From Favolaschia claudopus (Eukaryota; Basidiomycota; Agaricomycetes; Agaricales; Mycenaceae), in NCBI GenBank assembly GCA_037176885.1, contig JAWWNJ010000064.1, forward strand, positions 1,054,001 through 1,118,000: a stretch of DNA of 64,000 nt, read 5' to 3'. The translations under genes were made by a program, and so were the position numbers. Under the pieces are notes generated by a model. That model saw only the letters and a list, made by a program, of their open reading frames with translations. It was not told the DNA's origin and did no database searches. Of the stretch, positions 23,650 to 37,672 are shown one piece after another. How positions within the stretch are numbered: the stretch's first letter is position 1; every line of letters begins with the position of its first letter.

Positions 23650-26600
23650 ATGTCCCAACCCCTCCTTCGTCTTAGTCTATCCATCGACGACCACGACGAG
23701 GACAGCGACGTCGACAGCCCCGCCAGCATCCACCTGCCTCTGTCTCGCTCAGATATACGCCCGGCCCCGCCATCCCGTCCTCCGCCTCCCACCCCACTCG
23801 CCGTCCCGGCCCTCCCCGCATTGGACATTACCCCCGCCACACCCGTTTCCCCCTCTTCTGCTTCTGCTTCCCACCCACCACCACCACCACCCATCCGCCG
23901 CACCCGTTCGCAAACTCTCGTCGAGGGCCGCAACTGGTCTCGCCCAAGCAGCCAGGTCTTCCCGTCTGAGACCACGCCGGCTCAGGATTTAGATACAACG
24001 CAAGAGATACAGACAACACAAGACACTGTGGTGTCCCCCACGCCGTCCGTATACGCGACCGCGCCTTCTACGCGCCCCGTCTCCGTGTCCATGTCTCCCT
24101 CCACGACTACATCCGTACTCTCCGCCTCGCCTTCTACCACCTCCTCCTACGCCACCGCGCACAATTCCGCGTTCACGCTCGCCTCGAGCACCTCAACGCT
24201 CACCATCTCGGGCCTCCCCCTCCCCGTTCTCCCCCGCGCGGGCCCCGCTCCCGCTCCAACAATCGACGGCCTCCCGCGCGGCGCGGCGCCCGCCGCTGAC
24301 CCGCATGCCTACTCGCCTGTGCGACGGTCGTTCTCGCCGAGTTCGGCTTCTTCGTCCTCGCCTTTACGCCCGACGTCGCCAAGTTCCTCTTCCTCTGCGA
24401 GTTCTTCTTCGCCTTTGACGCCGACGATGGATGCGAGGACAAAGGCGAACGATCCGCGCCGCGTGAGTATCGCGAGCACCATGACGAGTGCGAGTGGCGA
24501 GAGTTGGGTCACGGCGAGGGCGGGGGATGATGATGATTCGGAGCGGGAGGAGTTTGAAGAAGAAGAAGGGGAGGAGGAGGAGGGGGATGGGGATGAGGGG
24601 ACGGAGGAGGGGCTGGCAATGGGAATGGGAAGGGAACGCGCTGATACGTTGAGGGTGGCATCGTCCCCGAGTGGGGGTACAAGTCGGGGTCAAATAACCA
24701 CCCCAAGTCCGTCAGCTAGCCCTACCCGCTCTATCTTCGCGTCCACCTCCACTTCCACTTCCACTGATCTACCGCATACATCTACGTCCGCTTCCCCCTC
24801 GGCAGCTTCTCCTGCTTCCCCTACTTCCCCCACTAGTCCTAGCGCATCCCCGAGCCGCGCCTCCCCGCCCCCACGCGCCGCCACACTCCCGCTGCCCCTC
24901 CCGCCTATCGTCACCATTCCTTTGTACGAATACCCATATGAGTACGGTGCTGGCCTCGACGCGGCGGTTGGGGCGTTGTCTTCCACTTCTTCGTCCTCTT
25001 CCTCCTCTCCTTCTCCTTCGCAGCATACACAAATGACGGCGTCAACGGCGGCGCACGCACACACCCCAAGCTTACTTGGCTCCATGTCAGGGATGCCGAT
25101 GCCGATGTCGGCGTCGCCTTCGTCGTCACCCGCTCTCGCACCCGCCTCGCTTTCTCCTTCCCTGCTTGCGCTTTCGTCCTCCAACTCCAACCCGTATCCT
25201 TCCCCTTCCCCACTTTCAGCAAATTCGCCTTCCCCTTCCCCACTCTCGGCAAGCTCGCCAGGAGGGATGACGTTCAACCCGCACGCGCGCGCGCGGACGG
25301 CGTCGGCGGGGTATGCGTATGGGTATGGGTATTCGTATACACCGTCGCCGAGGAGTCCTGTTATGCGAGGTGAGTTGCGTTGTTTTGGGTTCGTGTTGTT
25401 TTTTGCGGTGTTTTTTGGGGTGGATGTTGTGGTGTTGTGGTGTTTTGCTTTTTTTCTTTCGATTTGTTGGTGGGATGATGTTGTATGGTCTGGTTACTTT
25501 TGTGGTTCGCATTCTTTCGCGGTTTGGTTGTGCTTCACTTTCTGCGCGATCGGTTCCTTAATGTTGGGGATTTGTTTTGCGTTTCCTGTTTTTTAGTGCG
25601 GGATTACCGGCTCTTTGTCCTCCTTGTGTTTTTGTTTCTTTGCATGTCGAATGCGGGAAATATCGCAGCTTTACGGGTTGACATGGTGCTGCATCTCGTG
25701 GTCGCATTCACAACAACTTGCTCGTTCCTTGCATCTATGCAATGATTCTGTGTTCCTTCCCTGGATTTGGTCTCGTTGTTCATTGCGCCTTACTGTCTCA
25801 TACGTTTGGGTTTATTCAATTCCCGTTCATTTCACGGGGCCGCTCGCGCGAGAGTCTCGGTTTTTTTTTTGTTTGATGTGCTTTCTTATGCATCTCTGTC
25901 TGTAACGCCTCGTTTTCACGACCCCCCAACACGTCATTTCATTTCTTATTGCTTTTCTCTTACCTCTCACCCTCGCCGCCGCTCACCGTTTTTCTCTTCC
26001 CCAGGCGCCAGCGAATTCGGCCTATTATCTACCCCCAACACGGGCACCCTCCCCTCGCGCCGCCCACCCACGCTCAACGGACGCTACAGCATGACGTTCA
26101 ACCCCAGTGGTGGCATGCGCGAGGAGCTCGGGCGCCTCAGTCCCAGTATTATCATCCCCGTCATGCGGTTGCCTTCCTTACCGACGTTACCGCCTGTGTC
26201 GCCTGGGGGTGCCTCGACGCCGACGGCGGCGAGCGAGGGTGCGGGACAGGGACAGGGAGGAGGAGGGCATGGCGGGGAGGGGAGCGTAGGGAGGAGGTCG
26301 AGTGTGATATTTGGGCCGCATGCGAGGGAGGCGAGTCGGAGTGTTGTGAGGAGTATGCCGGCGTTGGCGATGGAGGGGGGGAAGGCGAAGGCGGGGGAGG
26401 ATGGGGCGGCTGGGGAGGAGGAGGAGGAGGATGAGGATGAGGGGAGTGATGAGGAGGATGAGGGTGAGGAGGTGCAGGCGGAGGACGGGGACGCAGATGG
26501 GGATGAAGATAGCGGGGAAGGCGGGACGGTGGAGTCGCCGTTTGTGCCGTTGAGGTTGGATGTGGCACCGCTTTCGTTGGATATTGCGGGGATATTCGGG

Positions 26601-28753
26601 GGCAAGGGCAAGGGGAAGGCAAGGGAGGGGACGGTGCCAGGTCCAGGTTCGGTATCGCGGGGAAACAGTCTCATTACGCCGACGGCGCATCCATGGCATT
26701 CTCCCGCCGCCAACAGCAAAAATGGGCAGATGGATTACTTCTCGGTGCGCACACCAACAAGCGAAGAGACGCCTAGGCCAGTGTTTGCTGTCCCTGCTGG
26801 GTTGACTAGTGCATCCTCATCCACGTCGGGGGCCGGCGTGGATAATCGAATTCAGCTTCAGCAGGACAGTCGACTTGCGAAGATGCAGATACCACAGATA
26901 CCCATGTCGCCTGCGGTGAAGACGGTGCCGATGCCGCAGCTGCCTACGCGCGCGCCAGAGCGTCCGGGGATGTATAAGCATGCGTCGAGGAGTATGGTGG
27001 ATATTTTGCAGGTTTCTTCTTCGTCGGTGGGTAGGGAGGAGGAAGAGGAAGAAGGAGGCGGGGAGGGCGAGGAGGAGGAAGACAGTGAGGATGAGGAGAG
27101 TTTGGAGGATGTGAAGGATAGGTTGAAGGCGACGGCAAAAGCAAAAGCAAAGGCCAAGGTGAAGAAAAATAGCAAGGATTCTGCGTCGGCTTCGGCGTCC
27201 ACACATCCGCCGGGGGAAGCACCGGCGTATGAACCCTCGCCACAACGGGCCAGCACACTCAAGCGGCGGCGGTCGATGCCGGAGATTATGGCCGCGCCGC
27301 CACCGTATACACTTCCGCTTTTCCCGTCGACGGCGTCGCCTTTGAATAACAACAACAACAACACCGGCGCCGGCGGTGGGCTGCATCCCCTCGCGCAAGT
27401 GCGCATCACGCCAAGGGACGACGAGGGGAGGGAGGTTCTGCCGCCGTATAGCAACGATATCCTGCTTCGCGGGGTTATGCCGCGCAAGATGGAGTTTACT
27501 GCACCGGGGGTGCAGGCGAAGGACCGGAAGTGGCGAAGAGTGTTGTGTGAGCTGGAGGGGACGGTGTTTCGGGTTTATCGGTGTGCGGGGGAGGGGTGGT
27601 GGGAGAGGCGGGTGGGGGTGGGGGATGCGACGTTGCAGGTGGCGGGGAGCGTGAGTCCGAGTGCGGCGGCGGCGGCTGCGAAGGCGCGGGCTGCGAGGGA
27701 GAGGGAGGGGCAGGAGGTTAGTAAGATTGCTGGGGAGGAAGGGAGGATACCGGGGGTTGGGGGGAGTGCTGCTGGGGATGGGGAGGGGCGGGAGGAGCAG
27801 GGGACGACGGAGGTGATTATTCCGCCGAGGTCGAGTATGTCTTCTGCGAGGAGTGGTGCTTCGTCGGGGGGTACAGCACCGCCTTCGCCTGAATCAACGG
27901 AGGGCAACGCGTCGTCTGCGGCTTCTATCGCGGGGTCGACTAGTGCCAGCCGGTCACGGTTGAATCTTGGTATCAGCCTGCTCAAGCCGCGTTCGCATGG
28001 ACGGTCGAAGAGCGAGATGCCGAATCCGCCTAAAACACCAACTACGCCGACGAGGTCATCGCTGTCTATTCCACGGCCGTCATTCGGTGGCAGCTCGAGC
28101 TCGGGTGCGAGTAGTAGTGGGAGTTTGAATGCTAGCACGAGCGGCGCGGCGTTGGCGCCTTCGCGGTCGAATGCGAGCCTTGTATCGGCTCGTTCTAGAG
28201 CACCTAGCACGCGCGGCACGCCCTCTTCGCAGCCTATTGTCAGTAGCCGCGCTCCTGCTACACCGATGAGTAGCAAGGGCAAGTGGTCTGGTGTTGGTAT
28301 CGGCACGGCCGGGGCAGACATCCCGGAACCCGATCCTGCGGACCTCCTTCGCGCATATACGTTGCAGCATGGCGAGAGTGGGTTGGGCAACGATTATTTG
28401 AAAAGGAAACATGTTATTCGTGTACGACTTGAAGGGGAGCAGTTTTTGCTGCAGGCGAGGGATGTGGGGGATGTTGTGGATTGGATTGAGGTACGTGCTT
28501 TTTGATTTAATTTTCACTGGAGCTGGACTGACTTGTTTGCAGGGGTTCCATAGCGCGACGAATATAGCGCTGGATCTAGACGAGCGGGTCATGCCTAAAG
28601 GGCCGTTGTTCCCCAGGTGTGTTGGCTTCATTCGTAGTGTTTTGGATGCTAAATTCGATTCACAGACGGAGACGACGCCGTCCAAGGCCTGCGAATGGTG
28701 CCGAAGCTCCTGTAACGTCCTTAAACAGCAATAATGCGTCTGCGACACGTTGA
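23650..28753 (+). CDS. Large low-complexity protein with a split PH domain
   Basis: Exon 1 (first in-frame ATG 23650, MSQPLLRLSLSIDD) runs to 25369, an unusually long 635-bp intron follows, and exon 2 starts at 26005 (GASEFGLLSTPNTG). Two short introns near the end give a stop TGA at 28751-28753. The protein is about 1500 residues, mostly Ser/Pro/Thr/Ala-rich with acidic runs (for example 24530-24600 and 26400-26520). From about 27465 a pleckstrin homology-like start appears: LLRGVMPRKMEF, then KWRRVLCELEGTVFRVYRC. Its second half, YLKRKHVIRVRLEGEQFLLQ and VVDWIEGFHSATNIALDLDE, follows only after about 250 low-complexity residues. PH domains bind phosphoinositides or proteins at membranes, so a cortical signalling or polarity role is likely but unproven. 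The true N-terminus probably lies upstream in another exon, because coding-like sequence precedes the first ATG. Confidence 0.75.
25370..26004 (+). other. Long (635-bp) intron of the PH-domain gene
   Basis: Donor CGAG|GTGAGT and acceptor TTCCCCAG|GCGCC keep the reading frame (R-G-A-S-E-F). Most introns in this window are 45-75 bp. The intron is very T-rich on the plus strand, and the exon 2 frame stays open back to 25767, so an alternative transcript starting inside the intron is conceivable. Confidence 0.6.
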
Positions 28754-29260
28754 TCTTATACTTACTTGTATATTTTTTCTATCACTTCTGGCATGGACTG
28801 AACACTCATTCTTTTTAATCTACTGCATTATCATACCCACAGACAGTGAGATACGACTTTCATACATGTAAATATTGCTGTTGTAGAGTAAAATAATTCC
28901 CTGGAGCAGCCCAAGATAAGGGCGATTCAAATTCAGAAGGACGTCCTCGATGTCGCACTTCAAGCTGAGGAAAGAAATGCTTTGGAAAAGTTGAGCTAGC
29001 CGCGGCGAGAAGAAGTAAACAAATACTCGTGACTGAGCGCCATTTTGGGCGACAGCACCACGCGATTTACTTATCTTCTCGAGTCATCCCGACTAGTTTC
29101 TTGTCCCAGCGCTCTCCCCGATACACTCCCGCCCTTTAATCCTTCCTTCTTCCCGGTACTTGTAACGACCACCCAACGAACTCTTCGAATCCCCTTTATC
29201 TCGATACCCCCTTGTCGGATACCAGTATACCGCCTTTATAGAAGCCTCCGTTAATTGCGC
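28754..29260. other. Promoter region of PP1 copy 1
   Basis: 507 bp between the PH-domain gene and the PP1 start. The last 220 bp are C/T-rich, as in many fungal promoters and leaders. No gene seen. Confidence 0.5.
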
Positions 29261-30558
<1,298 letters not shown>

Positions 30559-31391
30559 GCTTCGTGACCCCTTGCCGTTTCTGCCTGCGACCGTTACCGC
30601 TTTGTGGATAGACTTCGAGCACCTCAGCGCGTCGAGTGTACGATATATTTCGCGGATGCTTCACTTGTGCCCTTTTTTTATTTATTCGATGGTGTTTATT
30701 GAGGGGACATGCTGACTGGACTACATGGTTGACGCGAGGTTGTAGATCGAGTTTGGGACATGTTGTATCAGTATTGCCTGTATAAGATACCATTCCAGAC
30801 GCAAAATCCCGTTGGACTTGCCCAAATTGAGCTCAAGGGGCAAACTTACTGAAGCACTGCAACGGGCAGCGTCTGTGACTGAAGTCATGTCCTTCGCATG
30901 TGGCTTCCACTAGCTTCTACTTCCGATAGCCTGCAGCCGCACGAAATTGAATCTCATGGGACAATGTGAACACTGCTAACTCAGTGGCCTGCTGCTGACT
31001 GGAATCGTCATGTTAGCGAGTGCCAGTGGTTCACCACAAGGTTCGCCAGGCTTATCAGCAGGCATTCCGAGCAGTCAGATTATATACGACCTTGTTGCAT
31101 CTCATGGTCCCATACCCTGACAAGATACTATACAGCAACTGGAGGTGGTGCCGATGAAACAGGAAATTTACACGCCTAAATCCCAAAATGGACATTCACC
31201 GCCAATTACGTGAGATATCGTCCCAATCGGGAAGGTCGAAGTATCCATTTGACTTCGAGAGATCTCGGCAACTAGAAGGAGAATCCACGAGAAAAAAGCA
31301 ACGACAGATGGCTCTGATCTTTTCCCTTCTATAGCGCTTAAGTTCAAGTCAAAAATGAACACATCATGCTCGCAAGCCCGAGAACAAAATA
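30559..31391. other. Intergenic region, no gene seen
   Basis: 833 bp after PP1 copy 1. It contains only short, unsupported open frames on both strands and runs up to the tRNA gene on the minus strand. Confidence 0.5.
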
Positions 31392-31490
31392 TGATCGAAC
31401 CCAGGTTCGAACTGAGGACCGCCTGTGAACAGGATCACGTGATTTTAGTTATTGTTAGACAGAAGTGATAACCAACTACACCATTCGACC
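31392..31490 (-). tRNA. tRNA-Val(AAC) with intron
   Basis: Minus strand, 99 nt from GGTCGAATGG to ...TTCGATCA. Acceptor stem GGTCGAA/TTCGATC (one G-T pair), D-arm TGGTGTAGTTGGTTATCA, anticodon stem TCTGT/ACAGG with loop CTAACAC, anticodon AAC (valine), T-arm CTCAG-TTCGAAC-CTGGG, discriminator A. A 25-nt intron sits at the canonical site one base 3' of the anticodon (genomic 31428-31452). It contains the 10-nt palindrome ATCACGTGAT and, at its 3' end, GTT, which is complementary to the anticodon, as expected for nuclear tRNA introns. 3' CCA is not encoded, consistent with a nuclear gene. Confidence 0.93.
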
Positions 31491-31548
31491 GATATCTACC
31501 TATCTTTATAACATTATACATAGGTAAAACGTGGCAAAATCAACTCGA

Positions 31549-31978
31549 ATGACCGATTTCTCGTTCAGAAGGCAGCCGGTTTCTGACAACAAGCAGTTCC
31601 CAGAGATTTTGTATCCGGGTATCCCTTCCCGCAATTTTGTGATTCCCTTCGGTCCAACGTTCACAACAAGCTCAAGTAGGGTAAGTGAATCACTGCGACC
31701 CTCTTTCGACTTCGTTTCAAACCCCCTCTCATTTACAATCATACAGGGAGATATACACCTGTGTTCAATCTGATTCCAAAGTCTATGCTCAAGTCTTCGA
31801 TGCTATTTCGAAGTCTGGGGACACCGCTGCGTGTGCGGTGCTCATTCTCTGCCACGAGCCGCAAGACTCTAGACGGTGCAGACTTCTGAGACACAGGACT
31901 ACGACAATTCGCAATTCGGCAGCGAATGATATGAAGGTTGGCTATTCTGACACACTACTAGATAACAGCATCAAGTAG
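31549..31978 (+). CDS. Possible small hypothetical gene
   Basis: Start ATG 31549 (MTDFSFRRQPVSDNKQFPEI), an open exon to a GTAAGT donor near 31681, then a second open block after about 31750 reading YTCVQSDSKVYAQVFDAI and ending in TAG at 31976-31978. The frames join only if the acceptor GGGAG near 31750 is used; the stronger CATACAG acceptor gives a short ending, GDIHLCSI. It overlaps the 3' end of MAK5 on the other strand by a few bases. No family recognised. Confidence 0.3.
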
Positions 31979-34643
31979 TGGATGTCTTGGGAGCTCGTTT
32001 GGGCTTCTTTTTCTTCCCGGAAAGCAGGTCATTGCCTGCCTCCGTCTTCTTGACTCCGACCATGGAATTATTGACTGCAGCAACAGCATTCAGTACTTTT
32101 CTGGACAATCAGCGCTGACTGCTTACACTCGCCCGCAAGCAGATCATCGACTATGGGTTTGCTTCCGGAAGTGATATAACGAGTGGACACCCCGCGAGCA
32201 ATAAGCGGTTGCGCAAGTAACCTCTTGAGCTCTGCTTTCAGTTTGGAATTCTCGATGTCCTTTGTTTTCTGTTTGCGATTCGCTGGCTTGTCTTCGTCCG
32301 AGCCGCTGTCGCAACATCAGCATTGCTTTCGAAAACGCGGACGGGAATCTACCTCATGAAGTCCGAATCCAGTTCAATTTCCATGGCATCTGCCGCCTCC
32401 TTCATCCACTTGCGATCATGGTTCGCCTTCTTGGTCTTGTGGTGGGCGGTCTCGATCTTTCTCGCCAACTGGACGCGCTCCTTGAGCTTGTCTAGCATGC
32501 TAAGATCGATGCTTATTTCCGCGATTTCGCTTTCCTCTGAAGACGGAATCAGCATTCGTGTTGATCGACCAATGTTAACACTGACGACGCCCTAGACTGC
32601 CGAGTAGAGCACGGACAACACGGCGTTCGTCAGGAGAGCACATGAGCATGCTAAACCCACTACGCATTGCTCGCGCAGTCCGCCCATTTCTATGTATGTA
32701 GGCATCTGCCGAGCGAGGGATCTGATAGTGGATGACGTGGTCTACGGCCGGGATATCGAGGCCTCTCGCAGCAATGTCTGTGGCGAGCAAAACAGAGTTT
32801 GGCGTGGATTTGAAACTGAATTGATGTTAGTCCGACTTTTCTCGCACCATCCAGTCCCTTACCGATCAAGATTTTTCAACCGCTGGCGCTGCTCCAACTG
32901 AGAATGCAGTGGAAAGGCTTTGATATTGAGCAATTCCGTTAATGGGAGGAGGCGGCGAATCCCATCAATCGAGGCAAGAAACACGAGAGATCGTCCAGGA
33001 TATCGTAACAAGAAGTAGTACAAGTATACATCCTGCGCCTGGTAAGAGAAGATATATGCCATGAGTATGAACAAATCACCTTGTCCGCCGAAAGACACTC
33101 AATCTTGCTCTCCTTCAGGGTCGAAACGACCCCACCCTGTGGACTAAGATCGATGATCTCTGGCTCAGAATCGCGAAAGTCGAGGCGAAGGAGGAGGTCG
33201 TCTATGGGAGTTGAGATAAGGAGAATCTTTGCATTGAATGGCTTGACCTAGTGTTGACGCTGGTGAGCCCGATTTGTTATTCTTGCCACCAGCTTTCGGA
33301 CGAGCGCGTCGTTTGACATTACGCTGCAGATCTTTGCTGAGGGTCGCAGAGAAGATGAAGGTCTGTAGGCCATCCTGGATAGGCTCTTCGTCGTCCTCTT
33401 CATTCTCTGGCTCAATCTGGTCCGCTCTAGGCAAGGTAGAGAGATGAGTGAGAGGAAAAGCAGTGGAAGATATGCAGTACTTTGATTCTCGCAGAGTAAG
33501 GCGGAGAATGTTTTCCAACTCCGCGAAATGTCCCGCCTCTATCATTCGATCTGCCTCATCAAGGACGAGAAACTTGAGATTTTTGATTTGGGTAGCCAGG
33601 TCGTCGTCCTAAGACACATTCGCGTTAAGAGCTTGAGAACAAAGAAAATAAGTACATACGTCTTGTATTATATCCCAGAGTCGACCGGGCGTCGCCACAA
33701 GAATATCGACCCCACGATCCAAGATACGGCGCTGTTTCTGAGAAGACATGCCGCCAACGATAGTCGCTACGCTGACTATGGGCGGTGAACGAGGCGCAGT
33801 AGGCTTCTGAGCCTCAGTTTCGGCATCCTTGTCGTCATTGGATTCCACCGCGTTCAGGAATTCATTCAAGTGAGATGAGACTTGTAACGCCAGCTCGCGA
33901 GTTGGCGCCAATATCAGGGCACCCAGCTTGCGCTTGAGCTTGGAAGGGTTTGCAGTTGCCAACAGTCGATGAAGGATGGGGAGGCCATATGCTAGCGTTT
34001 TGCCAGAACCCTTGGTCAAGCATTAGAAACAACGGACATGGACACGCCAGAATGCATACGGTCTGCGCAATTCCAACAACATCCCGCCCAGACAGTGCAA
34101 ACGGAAGGGCGGCCGCCTGAATTGGTGTTGGGGAAAGAAAATCTTTTGAGTGCAGGGTCCTGAGAAGTGTTGGGTGAAGGTAATGTGAATGCCAATTCGG
34201 CAGTAGATTACTGGCTGAGAGACGGTCAGCAGGCATGAACAGTCGATGAAGATTACAAGAGTGTACTTGCAATCGAACGGCTCTGGCTCTGCAACTTCTG
34301 CATCAGGAGAGTTTTCACGGACCTCCTCAGCCTCAGACTCGATATCTTCAGCAACATCAATGACCTATTTCACGCCTCAATTTTAGCGCCATAGCGAGCG
34401 GGTGACACCGACGTTGAAGGTCATAATTCGGCCGGCTTCAGTATCTTCGTAGACCACTTCCACACCATCTACTTCCTCTAGTTCGAGTATACCGTCGTCG
34501 CCGTCCATTCCAGTCTCCATTGGACGCTTGACTGTCTTCCAGGGTAGAGCATCAGTTGTGTTATGATGGATTTTGGTGCGCTTGCGAATAGAGGTGTTTC
34601 GCAACCGTCGTTTTGAGCCCGCAAGGACCGGGGGATCTACCAT
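31971..34643 (-). CDS. MAK5: DEAD-box RNA helicase MAK5/DDX24
   Basis: Nucleolar ATP-dependent helicase for 60S ribosome biogenesis. Start ATG 34641-34643 ([20 protein letters not shown]), then an acidic, low-complexity N-terminus. The Q-motif region [20 protein letters not shown] is followed by [20 protein letters not shown] and, across an intron, [16 protein letters not shown] (motif I). Others: [94 protein letters not shown]. There is an acidic insert between motifs II and III ([10 protein letters not shown]), as in MAK5/DDX24. The basic C-terminus ends [14 protein letters not shown] with TGA at 31971-31973. About nine exons. Motif VI reads HRNGRTARA, not the more usual HRxGRTGRx; this is known in the DDX24 group. 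Confidence 0.93.
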
Positions 34644-34971
34644 AGCTCAGTGATCGAGAAAGCAGGTTGTAGAAAAAGTCTGATGGCGATCAAAAATTGC
34701 TGTGGTGCAACAGCTTTCTTCAACTCGTCTTCAACCATCTCTTGACAATCCCAGTTGAATCTTTATTCTTACGACTGTCTAGCGCATGCGATTTCTCTTC
34801 CTTGAATCGACTCGCATTCAGCACCATCAGCGCCCGTAGCTAGTCATGATCGGCAAGAGCAAGTTCGAGTCAGACAACCTCACTCGAAACGGGAATATAA
34901 GTTCTTCAACGTTGACCTAGCTGAGGCTAGCTCCTGCCCAAGATAAACCTACCAACCGTCGTCGAAGCTCA
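34644..34971. other. Divergent promoter region, MAK5 / GH29 copy 2
   Basis: 328 bp between divergent starts. No gene or named element seen. Confidence 0.5.
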
Positions 34972-35986
34972 ATGTATTCCCTCATCTTTCATTGGGGTAA
35001 GCGTGTTGGTGTTGAGATCGTTCTCTGATATAACATCGCACGCAGGCCTCTATGCTGTTCCCGCTTATGGCGATGAGTGGTACGAGAAGCGACTGCTGAA
35101 ACCTCCGCGTCGGAGGGCGAACGACTATGAGGTTACCAAGAAAATCCAGGAACATCACCGGAAGGTCTACAACAACGCACCCTACCAAAACTTCCAGCGC
35201 GGCTTTCATCCTGAAAAATGGGAGCCTTCTGTATGGATGACGCTCGCGTCCGACCTTGACGCTGAATATGTCCTCCTCACCTCAAAACACCACGATGGGT
35301 ACTGCCTCTGGCCCACCTCCACCACGGACTACCACACTCATCGAAATGTTGTCGGTGACTTCAAAGCCGCTGCGCTCCAGGCCGGTAGGAAGTTCGGCCT
35401 GTATTATTCGTGGTGGGAGTTCCGTCACGATGTCAATCGGGGAACGCCAGACGGAGAGGCATATCTACGCCGCATGGTGGCACAGGTCAAGGAGTTATGC
35501 GATACGTACGCGCCTGAGATATGGTGGTTTGACGGTCACTGGGCTTTCAGGACTCAGCATGCTGTCGACGCCATCAATGAAGCTCTTGCCTACATTGTCT
35601 CTCGTACGCCCAGTGTGCAGATCAACGACCGTACAGGTGCGACACCGGAGCTTGAAGCTGAAAAAAAGAAGAGCCAGAATTTCATGCCCCCTCACTGCAC
35701 CTTCCGTGTCTACAGAGACCGAGCCCTGCCCAAGTTTGCGCCCAGAGTCCCATGGGAGCATATCGGGACGGTCGGCACGAGCTGGGGTAGAGACAAAGCG
35801 CAGAAGCCGGAAGACTACAAAACTGGGGAGGAACTCTGGGAAATTGAGCAGAAGGTGGAGGCGTTGGGAGGTAGGGTCTGCTGGAATTTTGGGCCGGACG
35901 TGGATGGTTCTCTGGATGAGATGGAGGTGACCGCTTTGACAGCCCTCGCAGAGCTCAGGCGTAAGAGCAAAGAAAGCCAACGATAA
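34972..35986 (+). CDS. Alpha-L-fucosidase-like protein (GH29), copy 2
   Basis: Paralogue of the gene at 10849-11884. Exon 1 again encodes MYSLIFHWG, followed by a GTAAGC...CGCAG intron at the same phase, then LYAVPAYGDEWYEKRLL. Shared blocks include AEYVLLTSKHHDGYCLWPT, YSWWEFRHDVNRGTPDGEAY and EIWWFDGH with the presumed nucleophile Asp. About 320 residues, ending RRKSKESQR. Like copy 1 it has no signal peptide and starts unusually close to the first conserved HWG of the barrel. The identical start in both copies supports the chosen ATG at 34972. Differences are spread through the protein, so the duplication is not recent. Confidence 0.88.
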
Positions 35987-37672
35987 TGAATCCTTATATT
36001 GGATGTGTTAACCTGAATATAACATGATGGAGCTGGCGTTGCAAACTTGCCAGGAATCGCCATAAGGCATGGTGATGCATGTCCAAGCTTGTACGACAAG
36101 AGTAAGTATAGAAGCCGGGTGGGCGGTCACCAAAGACGATCATGAGCAAGCCGACATCAAAATGTCGTCTCATGGGTGATAATGCTGCTCAATACAGGTT
36201 TGCTTGAGACGCAAATTGCCAGATTCAGAGTGAGTTAGAACCCAGTGGACAAGCCAGCGAATTCATAGACGGTAAATCGCTGATTCGAGGTTACTGCCGA
36301 ATGGGTGCGTAAAACGCGGAGGAAGAGCGAAGAACCCGTACCTAGATGGAGACGGTCTCGATGATCTGGAAGCCTTTATGAGTGAACTGCTCGCGCAATG
36401 CGTCAGATATGAACATTCGGGAGCGCGTGCCCCGAGTTGAAGGCCGAAGAAGAGATACATGCTGTGATGAACGAGATCCAGAAGATCTCCGCCCGAGATG
36501 ACCGGTACCTGCCCTTGCTATCCCATCCCAGCCTCGTACATGTTACGACTTGACACAGACTGGCGGCGCCATTAGGAAAGTGTTGGGAGGATGAGTAACA
36601 ACAGTCGTCGAGTCGTTCCTTGATGAAAAAAGAGTGCAAGGCATCTCATTTGCAAGTTGGAGAGGGTGTTCGAGCTGGTGTTGATCGAAGTGAAGCAAGG
36701 GAGGAACGTATCGTTGTCAGTCGAGTCGGCATCTGACAGTCTGCTGGTGAATCTTAGTAGGTGTCTGCAATGAATCTCAATCAGCGGGAGACGATGGAAG
36801 CGGGCAAGATAGCAGTTGAAAAAGTAAACGATTCGGGTACGTCCCCAGGATGTGATATAGGTGTCCCGTGTCCAGACTACACGAGCGAGATCTCTGAAGA
36901 TCTTCATTCTGAAGTTTCAGAATTCATACTTCAGAATTCTTACGGACCTCAAAGCCTGAAAATTGACCGCCGTTGGAAACTCAGCCTAATGTCCGATGAT
37001 GTCTCCTGAGGAGCCCCTCGTAGGTTAAGTGGGAGATTGTGGACAGAGGGCGAACCCGCGATGATTGCTGTGACCTGGTCAGCTTTGGACGTCTTCTTGC
37101 AAGGCTGGCCCATTGAATGGATCGCGGGATGATCTGGCGAGATGGGTGGCAGGAGCTAACGAAAGTTGAGAGAGCGCGATTCAACACATGCAAACAGCAG
37201 GTCACATTACCGTGATGCATCTATCTTTGGCCGCCGGCGGCGTACTACCTAAACGTTTTCTTCGTCTCTCAATTTCTATCTCAATTTCCGACTCGAATCC
37301 AGTCTCTCGAGGTCAGGGGCTCATTAACCCGGCAGAACCATGCCAAAACCACATCGGAAGTAATGCTCACTCTGTTGAACCTCACCATTTTTCGTTGTCC
37401 CTGGAACCAGCAGTGCTGGAGGGCGCGAAGGGGCGCGACCCGATTTAGTAGACCCGATTCCGATTCACAATACCAACTCTTACCAGCGTCGGGAAACCTC
37501 TTGGCATTATGGCCAGTCTGCGCAGTGCGGCACAATCTGTCTTGTTTTTGTCTGTACCATTGTCTGTTAGCCAGTGGCTCAAAGTTCTTCGATTCGTGTT
37601 CTGGTTCTGAATACATGCTTTCTGTTCTGTTTATATTAGAAAACTACAGTGTCCATTCGATTGTTCCAGCGT
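35987..37672. other. Gene-poor region with coding-like fragments
   Basis: No complete gene is seen. A plus-strand open stretch near 36305-36433 reads YLDGDGLDDLEAFMSELL and ends at a stop; another starts MNEIQKISARDD at 36461 with possible splice signals; a third is 36770-37008. They do not join into one convincing model and may be remains of a decayed gene. A short repeat TTCAGAATTC occurs twice at 36917-36942. Confidence 0.3.

Noticed and set aside
24690..28390. Long open frames on the minus strand across the PH-domain gene (up to 271 codons)
   Set aside because: They mirror the Ser/Pro/Gly-rich coding strand, whose biased codons leave few stops in antisense. No splice signals or domains of their own.
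25767..28505. A 912-codon frame that could be taken as a separate gene starting inside the intron
   Set aside because: Its first 80 codons are intronic T-rich sequence, and the splice from 25369 to 26005 preserves the frame of the larger gene. Kept only as a possible alternative start.
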